From Candidatus Gastranaerophilales bacterium (lineage in GTDB: Bacteria > Cyanobacteriota > Vampirovibrionia > Gastranaerophilales > Gastranaerophilaceae), in contig CANPZB010000008.1 of NCBI GenBank assembly GCA_947588755.1, forward strand, positions 1-48,743: DNA of 48,743 nucleotides. The letters are read 5' to 3'. Each line of letters begins with the position of its first letter. Position 1 is the stretch's first letter. The translations under genes were made by a program, and so were the position numbers. Of the stretch, positions 26,286-36,255 are shown piece by piece. Below the pieces are notes generated by a model. That model searched no databases and was not told the origin of the DNA. It saw nothing but the letters and a program-made list of their open reading frames with translations.

Positions 26286-27479
26286 TTGGCAAAAGATACT
26301 TACAAAAATATTTTCAAACATATAAACAAGTTTTTTAAAATTAATACATCGTCAGAAAACTTTCATAAAGAAGTTTTTGAAACATTGCGTAAAATAGTTG
26401 ATTATAATTCTTGTTATATTTTTTTTATTACTCCCGAAAAAATAACTCTTGAATATTCGCACAATCCGCAAATAACGGGGAAAAGCTTTAAAATAACGGA
26501 AAATAATTCCAAAAAACTTTTTAAAGGTACTTTTGATAAAAAAACTGCAAATTTGACGGGAATAAATTGTGAATTTCTAGCACAGCCATTAAAAATTAAA
26601 GAGCAAATATTCGGCTACATTATAATAACTTTAGACAAAACAACCGCTGAAACCGCGGAAATATTTGATACCTGCGGAGTTATTATCTCAAATTTGATTA
26701 AAGAAAACGAACTTGCAAAAATACACTCAATGCAAATACAATCACTGCAAAGCAGTATAAAAGATATTAATTATGAAAACCAAAAAATAGTCAGGGCAGA
26801 TAAAATAAAAAATTACTATCTTGCAAATATATCACATGAACTCCGTACCCCGCTTAACTCAATAATCGGGTTTTCCGAGCTGCTTGATGGCGAATTTAAC
26901 GGGAAATTAAACAATACTCAAAAAGAATATGTGCGAGATATACATATTTCAAGCCTGCACCTTTTGAGTATGATAAATGAAATTTTGGATATTTCAAAAA
27001 TAGAATCAGGTACGGAAAAACTGAACAAAACACAATTTTCTTCACAAACCGTTACGGAAGAAGTTTGTAATATCATTGCACCTCTTGTGCAAAAAAAGAA
27101 AATCAAACTCACAAAAAATGTCGACAATTTTGTTATTACCGCAGATTACAGAAAAATTCAGCAAATTTTATTTAACCTGTTGAGTAATGCCATAAAGTTT
27201 ACTGCCCCAAACGGGAAAATTGACATTATCGTTTTGAAGAAAAATACCGATTTAGTTATTAAAATAAAAGATAACGGTATCGGAATTGACAAAAAATATC
27301 ACGACAAAATTTTTGAAAAATTCATACAAATAGAAAATCCGCAAATAGCTAACGAAAGTTCCACCGGTCTGGGTTTAACCATTACTAAAAAACTTGTTGA
27401 ACTTCATAACGGAACAATTAATTTGAAAAGTACACCCGGAAAAGGCAGTGAATTCAGTATAATTGTTCCAATATTTTAA
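26286..27479 (+). CDS. Soluble GAF-domain sensor histidine kinase
   Basis: The 397-residue protein has no membrane helix. Residues about 15-140 look like a GAF-type sensor, followed by a short coiled coil. The kinase core has the H-box ANISHELRTPLNSIIGF, N-box NLLSNAIKFTAP, G1 DNGIGID, an F-box-like KFIQIE and G2 STGLGLTITKKL. It would sense a cytoplasmic signal and autophosphorylate the His. No response regulator is in the window. The start is TTG at 26286, fifteen bases after the hpt stop. Confidence 0.92.
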   Translation: MAKDTYKNIFKHINKFFKINTSSENFHKEVFETLRKIVDYNSCYIFFITPEKITLEYSHNPQITGKSFKITENNSKKLFKGTFDKKTANLTGINCEFLAQPLKIKEQIFGYIIITLDKTTAETAEIFDTCGVIISNLIKENELAKIHSMQIQSLQSSIKDINYENQKIVRADKIKNYYLANISHELRTPLNSIIGFSELLDGEFNGKLNNTQKEYVRDIHISSLHLLSMINEILDISKIESGTEKLNKTQFSSQTVTEEVCNIIAPLVQKKKIKLTKNVDNFVITADYRKIQQILFNLLSNAIKFTAPNGKIDIIVLKKNTDLVIKIKDNGIGIDKKYHDKIFEKFIQIENPQIANESSTGLGLTITKKLVELHNGTINLKSTPGKGSEFSIIVPIF

Positions 27480-27486
27480 CAAACAC

Positions 27487-27515
27487 TTGATTTTTTTTTA
27501 ATAATATGTTATTAT
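27487..27515 (+). promoter_or_regulatory. Promoter of membrane protein gene at 27546
   Basis: TTGATT (27487-27492) and TATTAT (27510-27515) are 17 bp apart. GAGGGA precedes the ATG at 27546. Confidence 0.5.
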
Positions 27516-27545
27516 TAAAAATGTAGCAGTAATCGAGGGATTAAT

Positions 27546-28283
27546 ATGGCTTCTATAAAAGATGCTATTGAGGATTCGTTTCAAGATGATTTATGTCTTG
27601 TCAAATATTTTGTGTACACAATTCCGCTATATTATTGCGTTTACTTGTATTCAACAAGCAAATTATCAGGAATGTTTTGGACAGCAGCAGTATTCACATT
27701 TATGCTGCTTTTCGGTTTTATGCTGATTTGCACTTCAAATACACGAAACGGGAAAGACAGTATTCTTCCGTCATATAACATTTTTGCATTGTTCTTTTAT
27801 TCAATAAAAGGTTTGATAGCATTGGGACCGTATATTTTATTGACGTTCTGGGCGGCAACATATATAACTTCACAAATTAATATATATATTGCCGATCCTA
27901 ATGTATCTCTTATATTCAAAATCATTACCTGGGCGGTTCTGTCCTCGGTAACTTTAACCGGATATCTTTTATATTCGCAAAAATTTACAATATCAGATAC
28001 ATATAATTTCAAGATAATATCAGAATCCTGCGTAGATATAATGATAAGAATTTTATTTATTATTCCTGCAATTCTGGTCATTAACGGGGTTTTTGTAGGC
28101 GGAATAACATATCTTTTCTGGGTATTTGTCGGCATACCAAATCCGGTATGTACATTTGTCTGGTGCATGGCTTTTGTTATAAATCTCGCTGCAATAGGAA
28201 ATTACATGGCACAAATTGACTATGAATCCATCGGAATAAAAAATGAAACTGATGACATAATTCCCACAAAATCGAAAGAATAG
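27546..28283 (+). CDS. Multi-pass membrane protein, function unknown
   Basis: The 245-residue protein has about six hydrophobic segments, an N-terminal acidic helix (IKDAIEDSFQDD) and a short charged C-terminal tail. The layout resembles DUF4013-type integral membrane proteins, but I cannot confirm the family. It has its own promoter and ribosome site and converges with uvrB with a 2-nt gap. Confidence 0.65.
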   Translation: MASIKDAIEDSFQDDLCLVKYFVYTIPLYYCVYLYSTSKLSGMFWTAAVFTFMLLFGFMLICTSNTRNGKDSILPSYNIFALFFYSIKGLIALGPYILLTFWAATYITSQINIYIADPNVSLIFKIITWAVLSSVTLTGYLLYSQKFTISDTYNFKIISESCVDIMIRILFIIPAILVINGVFVGGITYLFWVFVGIPNPVCTFVWCMAFVINLAAIGNYMAQIDYESIGIKNETDDIIPTKSKE

Positions 28284-28285
28284 TT

Positions 28286-30283
28286 TTATTTGCTATCCTC
28301 ATCGATCATTTCTCTAAGTTTTTTCAACTTATCCCGAATTTCTGCCGCTCTTTCAAAATCAAGAATTTTGGCGGCTTTATGCATGTCTTTTTCAAGTTTA
28401 TCAATTAATTTAGGTAAATCTTTTTTCTCAATATTCAAATCAACCATTTCTTCGGCGACAATATCTTCCAAATCTCTATAACTTGCAACAAGAGACAGTA
28501 AATTATTTTCAATTGGTTTCTTAATAGTTTGCGGTATAATTCCGTATTTTTTATTGTAATCGAGTTGAATTTTACGTCTCCTTTCGGTTTCGTTAATAGC
28601 TTTTTCCATGGACTCCGTCATTCTGTCGGCATACATTATGACCTCACCGCAGGCGTTACGTGCGGCACGTCCTATTGTTTGTATAAGGCTGGTTTCGGAA
28701 CGCAAAAAACCTTCTTTATCGGCATCCATAATCGCAACAAGAGAAACTTCGGGAATATCAAGTCCTTCTCTCAAAAGGTTTACGCCGATAAGAACGTCAA
28801 ATTCGCCTAATCTTAAATCTCTGAGAATTTCAACTCTTTCAAGCGACTGAATTTCACTGTGAAGATATCGGACTCTGATACCTTCCTGAATAAAGAAATC
28901 GGTTAAATCTTCAGCCATTTTCTTGGTAAGTGTAGTCACAAGCACGCGTTCATTTTTATCGGCACGTTTTTTAATTTCGGATTTTAAATCGTTAATTTGC
29001 GACTGAATAGGTCTGACTGAAATTTTAGGATCAACAAGTCCTGTCGGGCGTATTATCTGTTCAACAAGATTTTGAGAAGTTTTACGCTCAAAATCGGAAG
29101 GAGTTGCCGAAATGTATATTTTCTGATGGACTTTTTTGAAAAACTCATCATTTTTTAAAGGTCTGTTATCTTTTGCACAGGGCAGCCTGAACCCGTACTC
29201 AATCAAAACATCTTTTCTGGCGGCATCACCTCTGTACATTCCTTTCAACTGCGGTAAAGTAACGTGAGATTCATCTATCACCGTCAAAAAATCACCTTTA
29301 AAATAATCCAGCAAAGTAGCGGGTGCAGACCCCGGCGGTCTGCGTTCTATTATTCTTGAATAATTTTCAATTCCGGAACAATATCCCATTTCTTTAATCA
29401 TTTCAATATCATATCTGACCCTCTGTTCAAGCCTTTGGGCTTCAATAAGCTTGTTTTGGGAATTGAGTTCGCCAAGCCTTTGTTTTAATTCCTGTTTTAT
29501 AAGATTTATGGTTTCATCAACATTTTCATCATAAGACAGATAATGAACCGCGGGATAGATTACAACCTTATCGGGGGTTTCAATAATCTCACCCGTTACA
29601 TTATCAATTCTTATAATTTTTTCTATTTCATCTCCGAAAAAATAAATTCGTGTAACCGTTTTTTCATAAGCGGGCATAATTTCGACAATATCACCTCTGG
29701 CTCTGAATGTAGAGCGTTCCAACACTAAATCGTTGCGGGTATACTGAATACTGATTAAATGTCTTAAAAAGTCATCACGTGCGACGGCATCGCCTACTTT
29801 AAGTTCTACTGAGCCCCTGAAATAGTTTTCAGGCAGTCCCAAACCGTATATGCAGGATACGGAAGCTACAATGATAACATCATTTCGCTCATTCAGACTT
29901 CTTGTGGTATTATGTCTCAGCCTGTCTATTTCTTCATTAATTGAAGCGGATTTTTCAATATAAGTATCCGTTCTCGGAATATAAGCTTCAGGCTGATAGT
30001 AATCGTAATAACTTATAAAATATTCAACCGCATTTTCCGGAAACAACTCTTTAAATTCATTATAAAGCTGTGCGGCAAGAGTTTTATTATGAGCAATAAT
30101 CAATGTGGGCTTCTGAACTCTTTCAATAACATTTGCAATGGTAAAAGTTTTACCCGAACCCGTTATACCCAATAATGTTTGAGAATCAAAGCCGTTATTA
30201 ATGCCTTCCACAAGTTTTTCCACGGCTTGCGGCTGATCACCCGACGGTCTGTAATTTGAATAAATTTTGAATTTTCTTTCCAC
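28286..30283 (-). CDS. uvrB: Excinuclease ABC subunit UvrB
   Basis: UvrB is the damage-verifying helicase-like subunit of nucleotide excision repair. The 665-residue protein has Walker [11 protein letters not shown], the beta-hairpin region [12 protein letters not shown], helicase motifs [18 protein letters not shown] and QTIGRAARN, and the C-terminal UVR domain ([15 protein letters not shown]) that binds UvrC. The start is GTG at 30283, set by the family N-terminus [15 protein letters not shown]; the promoter ends 7 nt before it. uvrA and uvrC are not in the window. Confidence 0.98.
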   Translation of the reverse strand: MERKFKIYSNYRPSGDQPQAVEKLVEGINNGFDSQTLLGITGSGKTFTIANVIERVQKPTLIIAHNKTLAAQLYNEFKELFPENAVEYFISYYDYYQPEAYIPRTDTYIEKSASINEEIDRLRHNTTRSLNERNDVIIVASVSCIYGLGLPENYFRGSVELKVGDAVARDDFLRHLISIQYTRNDLVLERSTFRARGDIVEIMPAYEKTVTRIYFFGDEIEKIIRIDNVTGEIIETPDKVVIYPAVHYLSYDENVDETINLIKQELKQRLGELNSQNKLIEAQRLEQRVRYDIEMIKEMGYCSGIENYSRIIERRPPGSAPATLLDYFKGDFLTVIDESHVTLPQLKGMYRGDAARKDVLIEYGFRLPCAKDNRPLKNDEFFKKVHQKIYISATPSDFERKTSQNLVEQIIRPTGLVDPKISVRPIQSQINDLKSEIKKRADKNERVLVTTLTKKMAEDLTDFFIQEGIRVRYLHSEIQSLERVEILRDLRLGEFDVLIGVNLLREGLDIPEVSLVAIMDADKEGFLRSETSLIQTIGRAARNACGEVIMYADRMTESMEKAINETERRRKIQLDYNKKYGIIPQTIKKPIENNLLSLVASYRDLEDIVAEEMVDLNIEKKDLPKLIDKLEKDMHKAAKILDFERAAEIRDKLKKLREMIDEDSK

Positions 30284-30290
30284 AATAAAA

Positions 30291-30319
30291 ATTATACTTC
30301 ACTTAAATAAAATTTACAA
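30291..30319 (-). promoter_or_regulatory. uvrB promoter, predicted leaderless
   Basis: On the minus strand TTGTAA (30319-30314) and a perfect TATAAT (30296-30291) are 17 bp apart. Seven bases separate the -10 from the GTG start codon, and there is no Shine-Dalgarno site. Confidence 0.7.
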
Positions 30320-30388
30320 AACAAGTAGCAAAAAATATATTTCACAAATATTATAATAATATACGATAAGGTAACATTTGCTAAAATT

Positions 30389-31384
30389 ATGACTTCGGTA
30401 TCAAATAATATAAAAACTACAAGTCTTAACGACCCGATAAATCAGACTCCGCTGAGATATTTGTCGTATTCAAACGAATTGGGTGCGGCAATAAGCGAAA
30501 TTGCCCCAAAACTCGGGACAGCTTTATGGGCACCTACTTTTATGTATCTGGGTGCAGACATATATGACAAATACAAAAACGACAGAAACGGTTACAACCC
30601 GAGTACTAAAAGAGCATTGGGACGTGCAATTTTTCAGGCCATCAGTGCATTGGTTGCATTACCCGCCATAATATTTGCGGGACAAAAAATAGTTTCTCCG
30701 CTTTCAAGGTTAGGAAAATTCAGAATTTCCACAAATGCAAAAGATGCCATCATAAAACACACAAGAGATATTATAAATCTCAGCAGAGAAGATATATTTT
30801 CGGATGACAAAAAATTTAAAGAAAATATCCTGAAATCTTTAAAAAATATGATTAATTCAAAAAAAGACGAGAAAAAAACAGTAAGTTTTTTTAGAAAAAT
30901 TATAAATTTCTTTACGGGTAAATATCCGTTGTTGGGTACAAAACAAGATAAGATTTTCAATTACGCAGAAAACAATATTAATAAAGTTCTTCAATTATCC
31001 GATAATATCAGGAATAATAAAGCCGTAAATATTCCTAAAAAAATATACAAAAAATACCATTCGTTACTTCCGAAAATGCAGGAGTTGTACGGACAGGATT
31101 ACAATGACCATGCTTTAAGAACAGTGCTTACGGATTATCAAAACTCTCTTATTTTCAAAAATAAACTGTTAAAAACTCTCGGCGGTTTTATTTCTCTTAT
31201 AATTTTTTCCGCACCCGTAAACAAGTATATAGAAAACACCATTATGGAAAAATATGTGACACCCGAAATAGACCAAATTTCAAAAAATATCGTAAATAAT
31301 TCACATATAAAAGAAATTTTTAACCAGATGGAAGAAAAAAACGTATCATCACAGAAAACAGAATTGCAGCCCAAAGCGGAATAA
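30389..31384 (+). CDS. Membrane protein resembling mitochondrial fission process protein MTP18/MTFP1
   Basis: The 331-residue protein has three recognisable blocks. At 21-35 is PLRYLSYSNELGAAI, at 53-63 YLGADIYDKYK, then a hydrophobic segment with FQAISALVALPAIIFAG (about 80-97). Near 260-290 a C-terminal segment reads TLGGFISLIIFSAPVNKYIE. From memory, human MTFP1 has RYLGYANEVGEAF, YVLADAIDKGKK, WQALASVAIPG and ALGLLTIPIIIHPIDRSVD in the same order. A basic insert of about 150 residues separates the last two blocks here. Function in a bacterium is unknown; an inner-membrane location is likely. The assignment rests on motif order, not on an alignment. Confidence 0.55.
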   Translation: MTSVSNNIKTTSLNDPINQTPLRYLSYSNELGAAISEIAPKLGTALWAPTFMYLGADIYDKYKNDRNGYNPSTKRALGRAIFQAISALVALPAIIFAGQKIVSPLSRLGKFRISTNAKDAIIKHTRDIINLSREDIFSDDKKFKENILKSLKNMINSKKDEKKTVSFFRKIINFFTGKYPLLGTKQDKIFNYAENNINKVLQLSDNIRNNKAVNIPKKIYKKYHSLLPKMQELYGQDYNDHALRTVLTDYQNSLIFKNKLLKTLGGFISLIIFSAPVNKYIENTIMEKYVTPEIDQISKNIVNNSHIKEIFNQMEEKNVSSQKTELQPKAE

Positions 31385-31410
31385 TTTATAAAACAAGTGT
31401 CGGCAGAGTT

Positions 31411-32766
31411 TTATTTAAAAACAACTTCCTTAAATGAATTTAATCCGTTTATCGGCTTTTCAACCTGCAAAACAGACTTCACACACTTCAAATCATCGGA
31501 ATTTTTCCCCAAAAGTACAATATAATCCGTTTGAGATAATAAGTTTATATTACAGGGCATTTTTGATTTATCGGAATTATCGGAAAAACCTCCAAAGTTT
31601 AATGCAATATCTTCAAGAGAAGAAGCACGTACCGATAAAAGAAGCCCTTTTACGCCAGACAAAATTTCAAAGCAATTTGCACAATACATGAAATTATTTA
31701 TATCAAAAACATAAAATTCGGGTTTTACCGCAGATAAGCTTCTGAGTAATTTGAAAAAATCAGTTTCGCAATACACCTGAGACAAATCAAATTTCATTAA
31801 CAATTCGTTATTTGAAACAATTTGCGGGAATTCCTGTATTAATATTCCTCTTTTGCCTTTTATGTACGAATTTATCATACAGTTGATAAGATTTGTTTTG
31901 CCCGAGTCGGCTTCCCCGCAGATTAAAATATTCTTTTTTAAAGCCGCTGCCGAAATCAAAAAATCTAAGATTTCTTTTGATACAAATCCGTTTTTAACAA
32001 GTTCCCGAGGAGTTATCGACGAAACATCGGATTTCTTTATAATTATGCTGATTCCGTCTTGTGAAACAGGCGGAAAAATAACCGAAATATACATATCATT
32101 GATTTTACAATTCCATATATATGAATTTTCATCGGGTTTTATTTCGGCATAATGCAGTATATTGTTAACTATAAAATCAATATGAGTTTTATTTAACTTA
32201 ATTTCCGTATTTAAAATTTTACCCGAAATCTCTATATGAACGGAATTTTCGCCATTTACGTAAACAGCATCCACCTTTTCGTTTTTCAAAAGATAATCAA
32301 GCGGTCCAAACCCCGTAACTGCCGAAAATAACCTGTCGATTAATACGGATTTTTTTTCAATATCAAACCCGTCCTCAATTAATTTATTTGACAGAAAATC
32401 CGCAACAAGCTCTTTTTGCTTTTCCGTGCCGTATTCATACCATACAGGTACAGACTTAATTTTTTCCAACAATAACGATTTATATTTGTTCTCTGCAGGA
32501 AATAAATCATCATAAATCTCCGGGGTTACAAATACATTTTCCTGTTCATTTTGTAAATCGGTTCCGTTATCAAAAGAAGAACCATCGCTTTTGTCTGCGA
32601 ATTGTTTAAAACTTCTTTTGCCTTTATTCAATTCGGATGAATTTTCTTTATCCGGATGCAAATTTTCCGAAGAAGAAACATCTTCCGGTGTTTCTTCAAC
32701 AATTTCAATATCTTCATCCGTAATTCTGTTTTTAAATCTTGAACTTAATTTACTTAAATCAGGCAT
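31411..32766 (-). CDS. CpaF/TadA-like secretion ATPase, degenerate
   Basis: The 451-residue protein has an acidic, low-complexity N-terminus (1-75), the CpaF middle region (GFGPLDYLLKNEKVDAVYVNGENSVHIE) and a P-loop GEADSGKT at 284-291. Downstream motifs are eroded: the Walker B position reads FYVFDIN without the catalytic Glu, and the His of the VHA box is Arg (SVRASSLEDIA). ATP binding may remain while hydrolysis is doubtful. It follows the CpaE-like gene by 17 nt. No other tad/flp genes are present. Confidence 0.75.
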   Translation of the reverse strand: MPDLSKLSSRFKNRITDEDIEIVEETPEDVSSSENLHPDKENSSELNKGKRSFKQFADKSDGSSFDNGTDLQNEQENVFVTPEIYDDLFPAENKYKSLLLEKIKSVPVWYEYGTEKQKELVADFLSNKLIEDGFDIEKKSVLIDRLFSAVTGFGPLDYLLKNEKVDAVYVNGENSVHIEISGKILNTEIKLNKTHIDFIVNNILHYAEIKPDENSYIWNCKINDMYISVIFPPVSQDGISIIIKKSDVSSITPRELVKNGFVSKEILDFLISAAALKKNILICGEADSGKTNLINCMINSYIKGKRGILIQEFPQIVSNNELLMKFDLSQVYCETDFFKLLRSLSAVKPEFYVFDINNFMYCANCFEILSGVKGLLLSVRASSLEDIALNFGGFSDNSDKSKMPCNINLLSQTDYIVLLGKNSDDLKCVKSVLQVEKPINGLNSFKEVVFK

Positions 32767-32783
32767 TTTCCCATCCTTTTAAT

Positions 32784-33953
32784 CTAACCGTCGGCAGACA
32801 GTTTCATCATGTTGCGTTTGTAAATGTTATCCGAAATAATTATAGCCAGTTCTCTGTAACTTTTTGCGACATTGGAAGCCGGATTTATATCGCAAACCGG
32901 CAGACCTTTATTAATGGCTGACATCAAGGTAAAATAGTTATTCGGGATTTTTGCGAATATTTTTTTACCTAAAAGATTTTCTATATCATCGGATTTTATA
33001 TCGTCATTTTCCATAAATCTGTTAATCAAAATTTGTACTTTATCGGTATCAATTCCCGAATGGTTAAAGAATTCCAAACATCTCTGGGAATTTCTTAAAG
33101 CGGGCAGATTAGCAATACATACAAGCAGTATCAAATCGGAAATTTTTAATGCTGATATTGTTTTTTCTTCCGCAACGGCGGAAATATCGACAACCGCATA
33201 AGAAAAAGTATCCCTTAATATTTCCAAAAGAGTAAGTATTTTATCGGCGGAAATATTATCGGCTTGTTTAAAATAAGGCGGGTCTGCCAATACATAAAGG
33301 CTTGTATCTTTATATTTCTCGATGGTACTTAACAAAAAATCTTTATTAATCTTATCAAGATTTTGAAGCATATAAGAAATATTAAAAGACGGTTTCAAGT
33401 CCAAAAATGCCGTAATATCACCCGAATGAAAATTCAAATCGACAAGCACAACATTTTCTTTCGTAATTTTTGCCAATTCAAGTGCAAGATTAGTTGCAAC
33501 GGAAGTCTTTCCTATCCCGCCCTTGTTTGAATAAACGGTAATTATACGCCCTTTACCAACTTTTCCGGCATTACCGCAAAACTCATCCCAAAGATTTGAA
33601 ACCAAATCGCTAAACTCATTTTTTATAATCGGCAATGACAAAAACTTCCTGACTCCGCAACGCATAATTTTTATCATCAAATCAACTGAAGGCTTGTCTG
33701 ATAATGCAATTATTTTGCAGTCCAAAAATTCGTCTTTAATTTTATTAAGAAAATTAAGCCCCGGATCGGGATATTCGGAAATATCAATAATCAAAAGTGA
33801 TTTCGGATTTTTCCGCACCAATTCGTAAGCGTTTAAAAGGTCATTCGCAAACAAATAATCACTAAACAAATTTAATTCATTCAGATACAACTTTAAAACT
33901 TCACGAGTATTTGCATATTCTGAAATCACTATTACGGGAATATTTGTGTCCAT
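32784..33953 (-). CDS. CpaE-like ParA/MinD ATPase with receiver-like N-terminus
   Basis: Residues 1-115 form a receiver-like fold with an Asp in LLIIDIS and the SLPI turn, but the acidic pocket is incomplete, as in CpaE. From about residue 135 a MinD/ParA ATPase begins with the deviant Walker A SNKGGIGKTSVATNLA, VVLVDLNFHSGD and ILINRF. CpaE proteins position Tad pilus machines at the cell pole. ATG 33953 is preferred over the upstream ATG at 33971 because the -10 hexamer lies 6 nt before 33953. Confidence 0.85.
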   Translation of the reverse strand: MDTNIPVIVISEYANTREVLKLYLNELNLFSDYLFANDLLNAYELVRKNPKSLLIIDISEYPDPGLNFLNKIKDEFLDCKIIALSDKPSVDLMIKIMRCGVRKFLSLPIIKNEFSDLVSNLWDEFCGNAGKVGKGRIITVYSNKGGIGKTSVATNLALELAKITKENVVLVDLNFHSGDITAFLDLKPSFNISYMLQNLDKINKDFLLSTIEKYKDTSLYVLADPPYFKQADNISADKILTLLEILRDTFSYAVVDISAVAEEKTISALKISDLILLVCIANLPALRNSQRCLEFFNHSGIDTDKVQILINRFMENDDIKSDDIENLLGKKIFAKIPNNYFTLMSAINKGLPVCDINPASNVAKSYRELAIIISDNIYKRNMMKLSADG

Positions 33954-33959
33954 ACACAA

Positions 33960-33988
33960 ATAATAGCACATTTAATACAATGTGACAA
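33960..33988 (-). promoter_or_regulatory. Promoter of cpaE-cpaF-like operon, predicted leaderless
   Basis: On the minus strand TTGTCA (33988-33983) and TATTAT (33965-33960) are 17 bp apart. Six bases precede ATG 33953, with no ribosome site. Confidence 0.65.
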
Positions 33989-34011
33989 CATAACAAAATT
34001 AAATAACTTAT

Positions 34012-34040
34012 TTGACACGAAATTAATACAATAGTAAAAT
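34012..34040 (+). promoter_or_regulatory. glmU promoter
   Basis: A perfect TTGACA (34012-34017) and TAAAAT (34035-34040) are 17 bp apart. AAGGAG at 34053-34058 follows, giving a conventional leader. Confidence 0.8.
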
Positions 34041-34064
34041 TAATTGATATATAAGGAGACCACA

Positions 34065-35363
34065 ATGACTGACAATAAAAATATAAAAGCTGTTGTGCTT
34101 GCGGCAGGAAAAGGCACACGGATGAAATCGGATATCCCGAAAGTTTTGCATAAAATTCTCAACAAGCCTTTATTGGGATATGTTCTTGACAACGTAAAAA
34201 ACATAACTGATGAAGCTTTTGTTATTGTCGGTCACAAAGCACAAGCCGTAACGGATTATATAAAAGATAATTATCCGAGAGCAAAAACAGTATTACAAAC
34301 TCCTCAACTCGGTACGGGACATGCAGTATCAATGGTTTGTCCTTACCTTGAGAATTATTCGGGACTTATTCTTATACTTTGCGGTGATACTCCTTTAATA
34401 ACCGAAGAAACACTTAAAAAATTCATTGAATACCATAACTCGTTAAATTCAGATTTAACAGTCATGAGTGCAATTTTTGATAACCCTGCGAATTACGGAA
34501 GAATTATACGGGAAAACGATAATTCATTGAAGTGCATTGTTGAAGAAAAAGATGCCACAGACGAGGAAAAAGCGGTGAAAGAAATTAATGCGGGCATATA
34601 CTGTCTTAATTGGGATAAAATTAAACCTGCATTTTCGCAGTTAAAAAGCAACAATGCTCAAGGCGAATATTATCTGACAGACATAATTTCATGGGGCAAA
34701 AGCCAAGAATTAAATGTCAATGCATTTACTTTGGAGAACAACGAAGAAATATACGGAATAAACTCTCGAAAAAACCTTGCGGAAGCGGCAAAAATTATGA
34801 ATAACGAAAAACTTAACAGGCTTGCCGATAACGGAGTTACGATAATTGATTTTTCAAGTACATGGATTTCGACGGATACCGAAATCGGTTCAGATACAAC
34901 CATTTTGCCTTTCACATATCTGGAGGGTAAAAACAAAATCGGCAAATCCTGTCAAATAGGGCCTTGCACACATTTCAGAGGCGATGTGGAAATAGGAGAT
35001 AACTGCAAAATAGGCAATTTTGTCGAGTTAAAGAAAGCGAAAATCGGCGATAATACTAACGTAGGGCATTTGAGTTATATAGGCGACAGCGAACTCGGAA
35101 CTGATGTAAATATCGGTGCGGGAACAATTACCGCAAATTATGATGCCTTGTCCAAAGTAAAGAGCAAAACCGTGATAAAATCTTGTGCAAAAATAGGTTC
35201 AAACACCGTGTTAGTAGCCCCCGTAACGGTAGATGAGGGTGCGAATGTAGGTGCGGGAAGTGTTATTACAAAAAACATTCCCGAATGGTCGCTTGCTCTA
35301 ACCCGTTCTCCGCTAAAAATAATATCCGACTGGGTAAAAACACGTAAAAACAGTCTTAAATAA
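34065..35363 (+). CDS. glmU: Bifunctional UDP-GlcNAc pyrophosphorylase / glucosamine-1-phosphate acetyltransferase
   Basis: GlmU makes UDP-GlcNAc for peptidoglycan and lipopolysaccharide. The 432-residue protein starts with the pyrophosphorylase signature VVLAAGKGTRMKSDIPKVLH. It continues with LQTPQLGTGHAV and LCGDTPLI, then a left-handed beta helix of hexapeptide repeats from about residue 250 (IGDNCKIGNFVELKKAKIG, NIGAGTITANYD). The ATG at 34065 is set by AAGGAG; the frame opens earlier at 34044. It overlaps convergent pdxA by 8 nt. Confidence 0.97.
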   Translation: MTDNKNIKAVVLAAGKGTRMKSDIPKVLHKILNKPLLGYVLDNVKNITDEAFVIVGHKAQAVTDYIKDNYPRAKTVLQTPQLGTGHAVSMVCPYLENYSGLILILCGDTPLITEETLKKFIEYHNSLNSDLTVMSAIFDNPANYGRIIRENDNSLKCIVEEKDATDEEKAVKEINAGIYCLNWDKIKPAFSQLKSNNAQGEYYLTDIISWGKSQELNVNAFTLENNEEIYGINSRKNLAEAAKIMNNEKLNRLADNGVTIIDFSSTWISTDTEIGSDTTILPFTYLEGKNKIGKSCQIGPCTHFRGDVEIGDNCKIGNFVELKKAKIGDNTNVGHLSYIGDSELGTDVNIGAGTITANYDALSKVKSKTVIKSCAKIGSNTVLVAPVTVDEGANVGAGSVITKNIPEWSLALTRSPLKIISDWVKTRKNSLK

Positions 35364-36255
35364 CGGCTTTTAAGGCTTCTGTCATGCCTGTTTCATCGGC
35401 AATATTTTTTCCCGCAATATCAAAAGCGGTTCCATGCCCCGGAGATGTCCTTATAATATCCAGTCCGATAGTCATATTAACCGTACTTCTTCCCGCAACC
35501 GTTTTTATGGGAATTAATCCCTGATCATGATAATTAGCTATTATGCAGTCATAATCATACGCCCTTGTAAAAAGAGTATCTGCGGGAAAAGGTCCTGAAA
35601 TATTCACACCGTTTTTGATAAGCTTAGCTGCGGCAGGGATAAGAATATCTTTTTCTTCCGTGCCGAGAATACCGTCCTCGCCTGCATGAGGGTTAAAACC
35701 GCAAAGAGCAAATTTCGGTTTTTGTATATCAAAAAATTTGATAAAAAAGTCATTAAGAGTATTTATTTTATTAAAAACCGTTTCCCGTGTTAAATTTACT
35801 TCTTTCAAAGGAACATGACGGGTCAAAAGTAAAACTCGGAATTTACCTGCAATAAAAAGCATTTCGGCAAGCTGATTATCGTGTGCAAGAAACCGTTGTA
35901 AAATTTCCGTTTGCCCGTTAAAATTATAACCCGCAAGATGAAGTGCATTCTTTGCGACGGGTGCGGTAACTATAGCTTTTGCACCGATTTCACAAGCTTT
36001 TTTGACCGATAAAAAAGAAAAAGCACCGCATTCGGCATTTGTTTTGCCCGGAGTAACTTCCGCATTAAAAGGGATTTCGATTAATTCATATTTTTGTTTA
36101 AGCTGCCCGTAATAATCCAGAATTTTTTTATTCGAAATAATCACAACTTTATCACAGGGCAAACTGAGCTTATTTAAGGCTTTTATGGTAATTTCCGCAC
36201 CGATACCGCTTGGATCACCCGTAGTAACAGCGATTTTATCAAAGTAATTACTCAT
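35356..36255 (-). CDS. pdxA: PdxA family 4-phospho-hydroxy acid dehydrogenase (PdxA or PdxA2)
   Basis: The roughly 299-residue protein shows VTTGDPSGIGAEI, a metal-binding CGFNPHAGEDG, NYHDQGLIPIK and IRTSPGHGTAFDIAGK. Classical PdxA oxidises 4-phosphohydroxy-L-threonine for vitamin B6; PdxA2 oxidises 4-phospho-D-threonate or -erythronate. The coupled upstream DUF1537 kinase favours the second activity, while the sequence style also fits cyanobacterial PdxA. ATG 36255 is chosen over TTG 36282; it overlaps the kinase stop by 8 nt. Confidence 0.9.
   Translation of the reverse strand: MSNYFDKIAVTTGDPSGIGAEITIKALNKLSLPCDKVVIISNKKILDYYGQLKQKYELIEIPFNAEVTPGKTNAECGAFSFLSVKKACEIGAKAIVTAPVAKNALHLAGYNFNGQTEILQRFLAHDNQLAEMLFIAGKFRVLLLTRHVPLKEVNLTRETVFNKINTLNDFFIKFFDIQKPKFALCGFNPHAGEDGILGTEEKDILIPAAAKLIKNGVNISGPFPADTLFTRAYDYDCIIANYHDQGLIPIKTVAGRSTVNMTIGLDIIRTSPGHGTAFDIAGKNIADETGMTEALKAVI

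Noticed and set aside
27500-27516. Hairpin AATAATA/TATTATT as a terminator for the histidine kinase operon
   Set aside because: The T-run precedes the stem on the plus strand and the stem is pure A-T; the same bases form a plausible promoter for the next gene.
30381-30388. Leaderless promoter for the MTP18-like gene
   Set aside because: TAAAAT at 30382-30387 is too close to the ATG (1 nt); transcription would start inside the gene.
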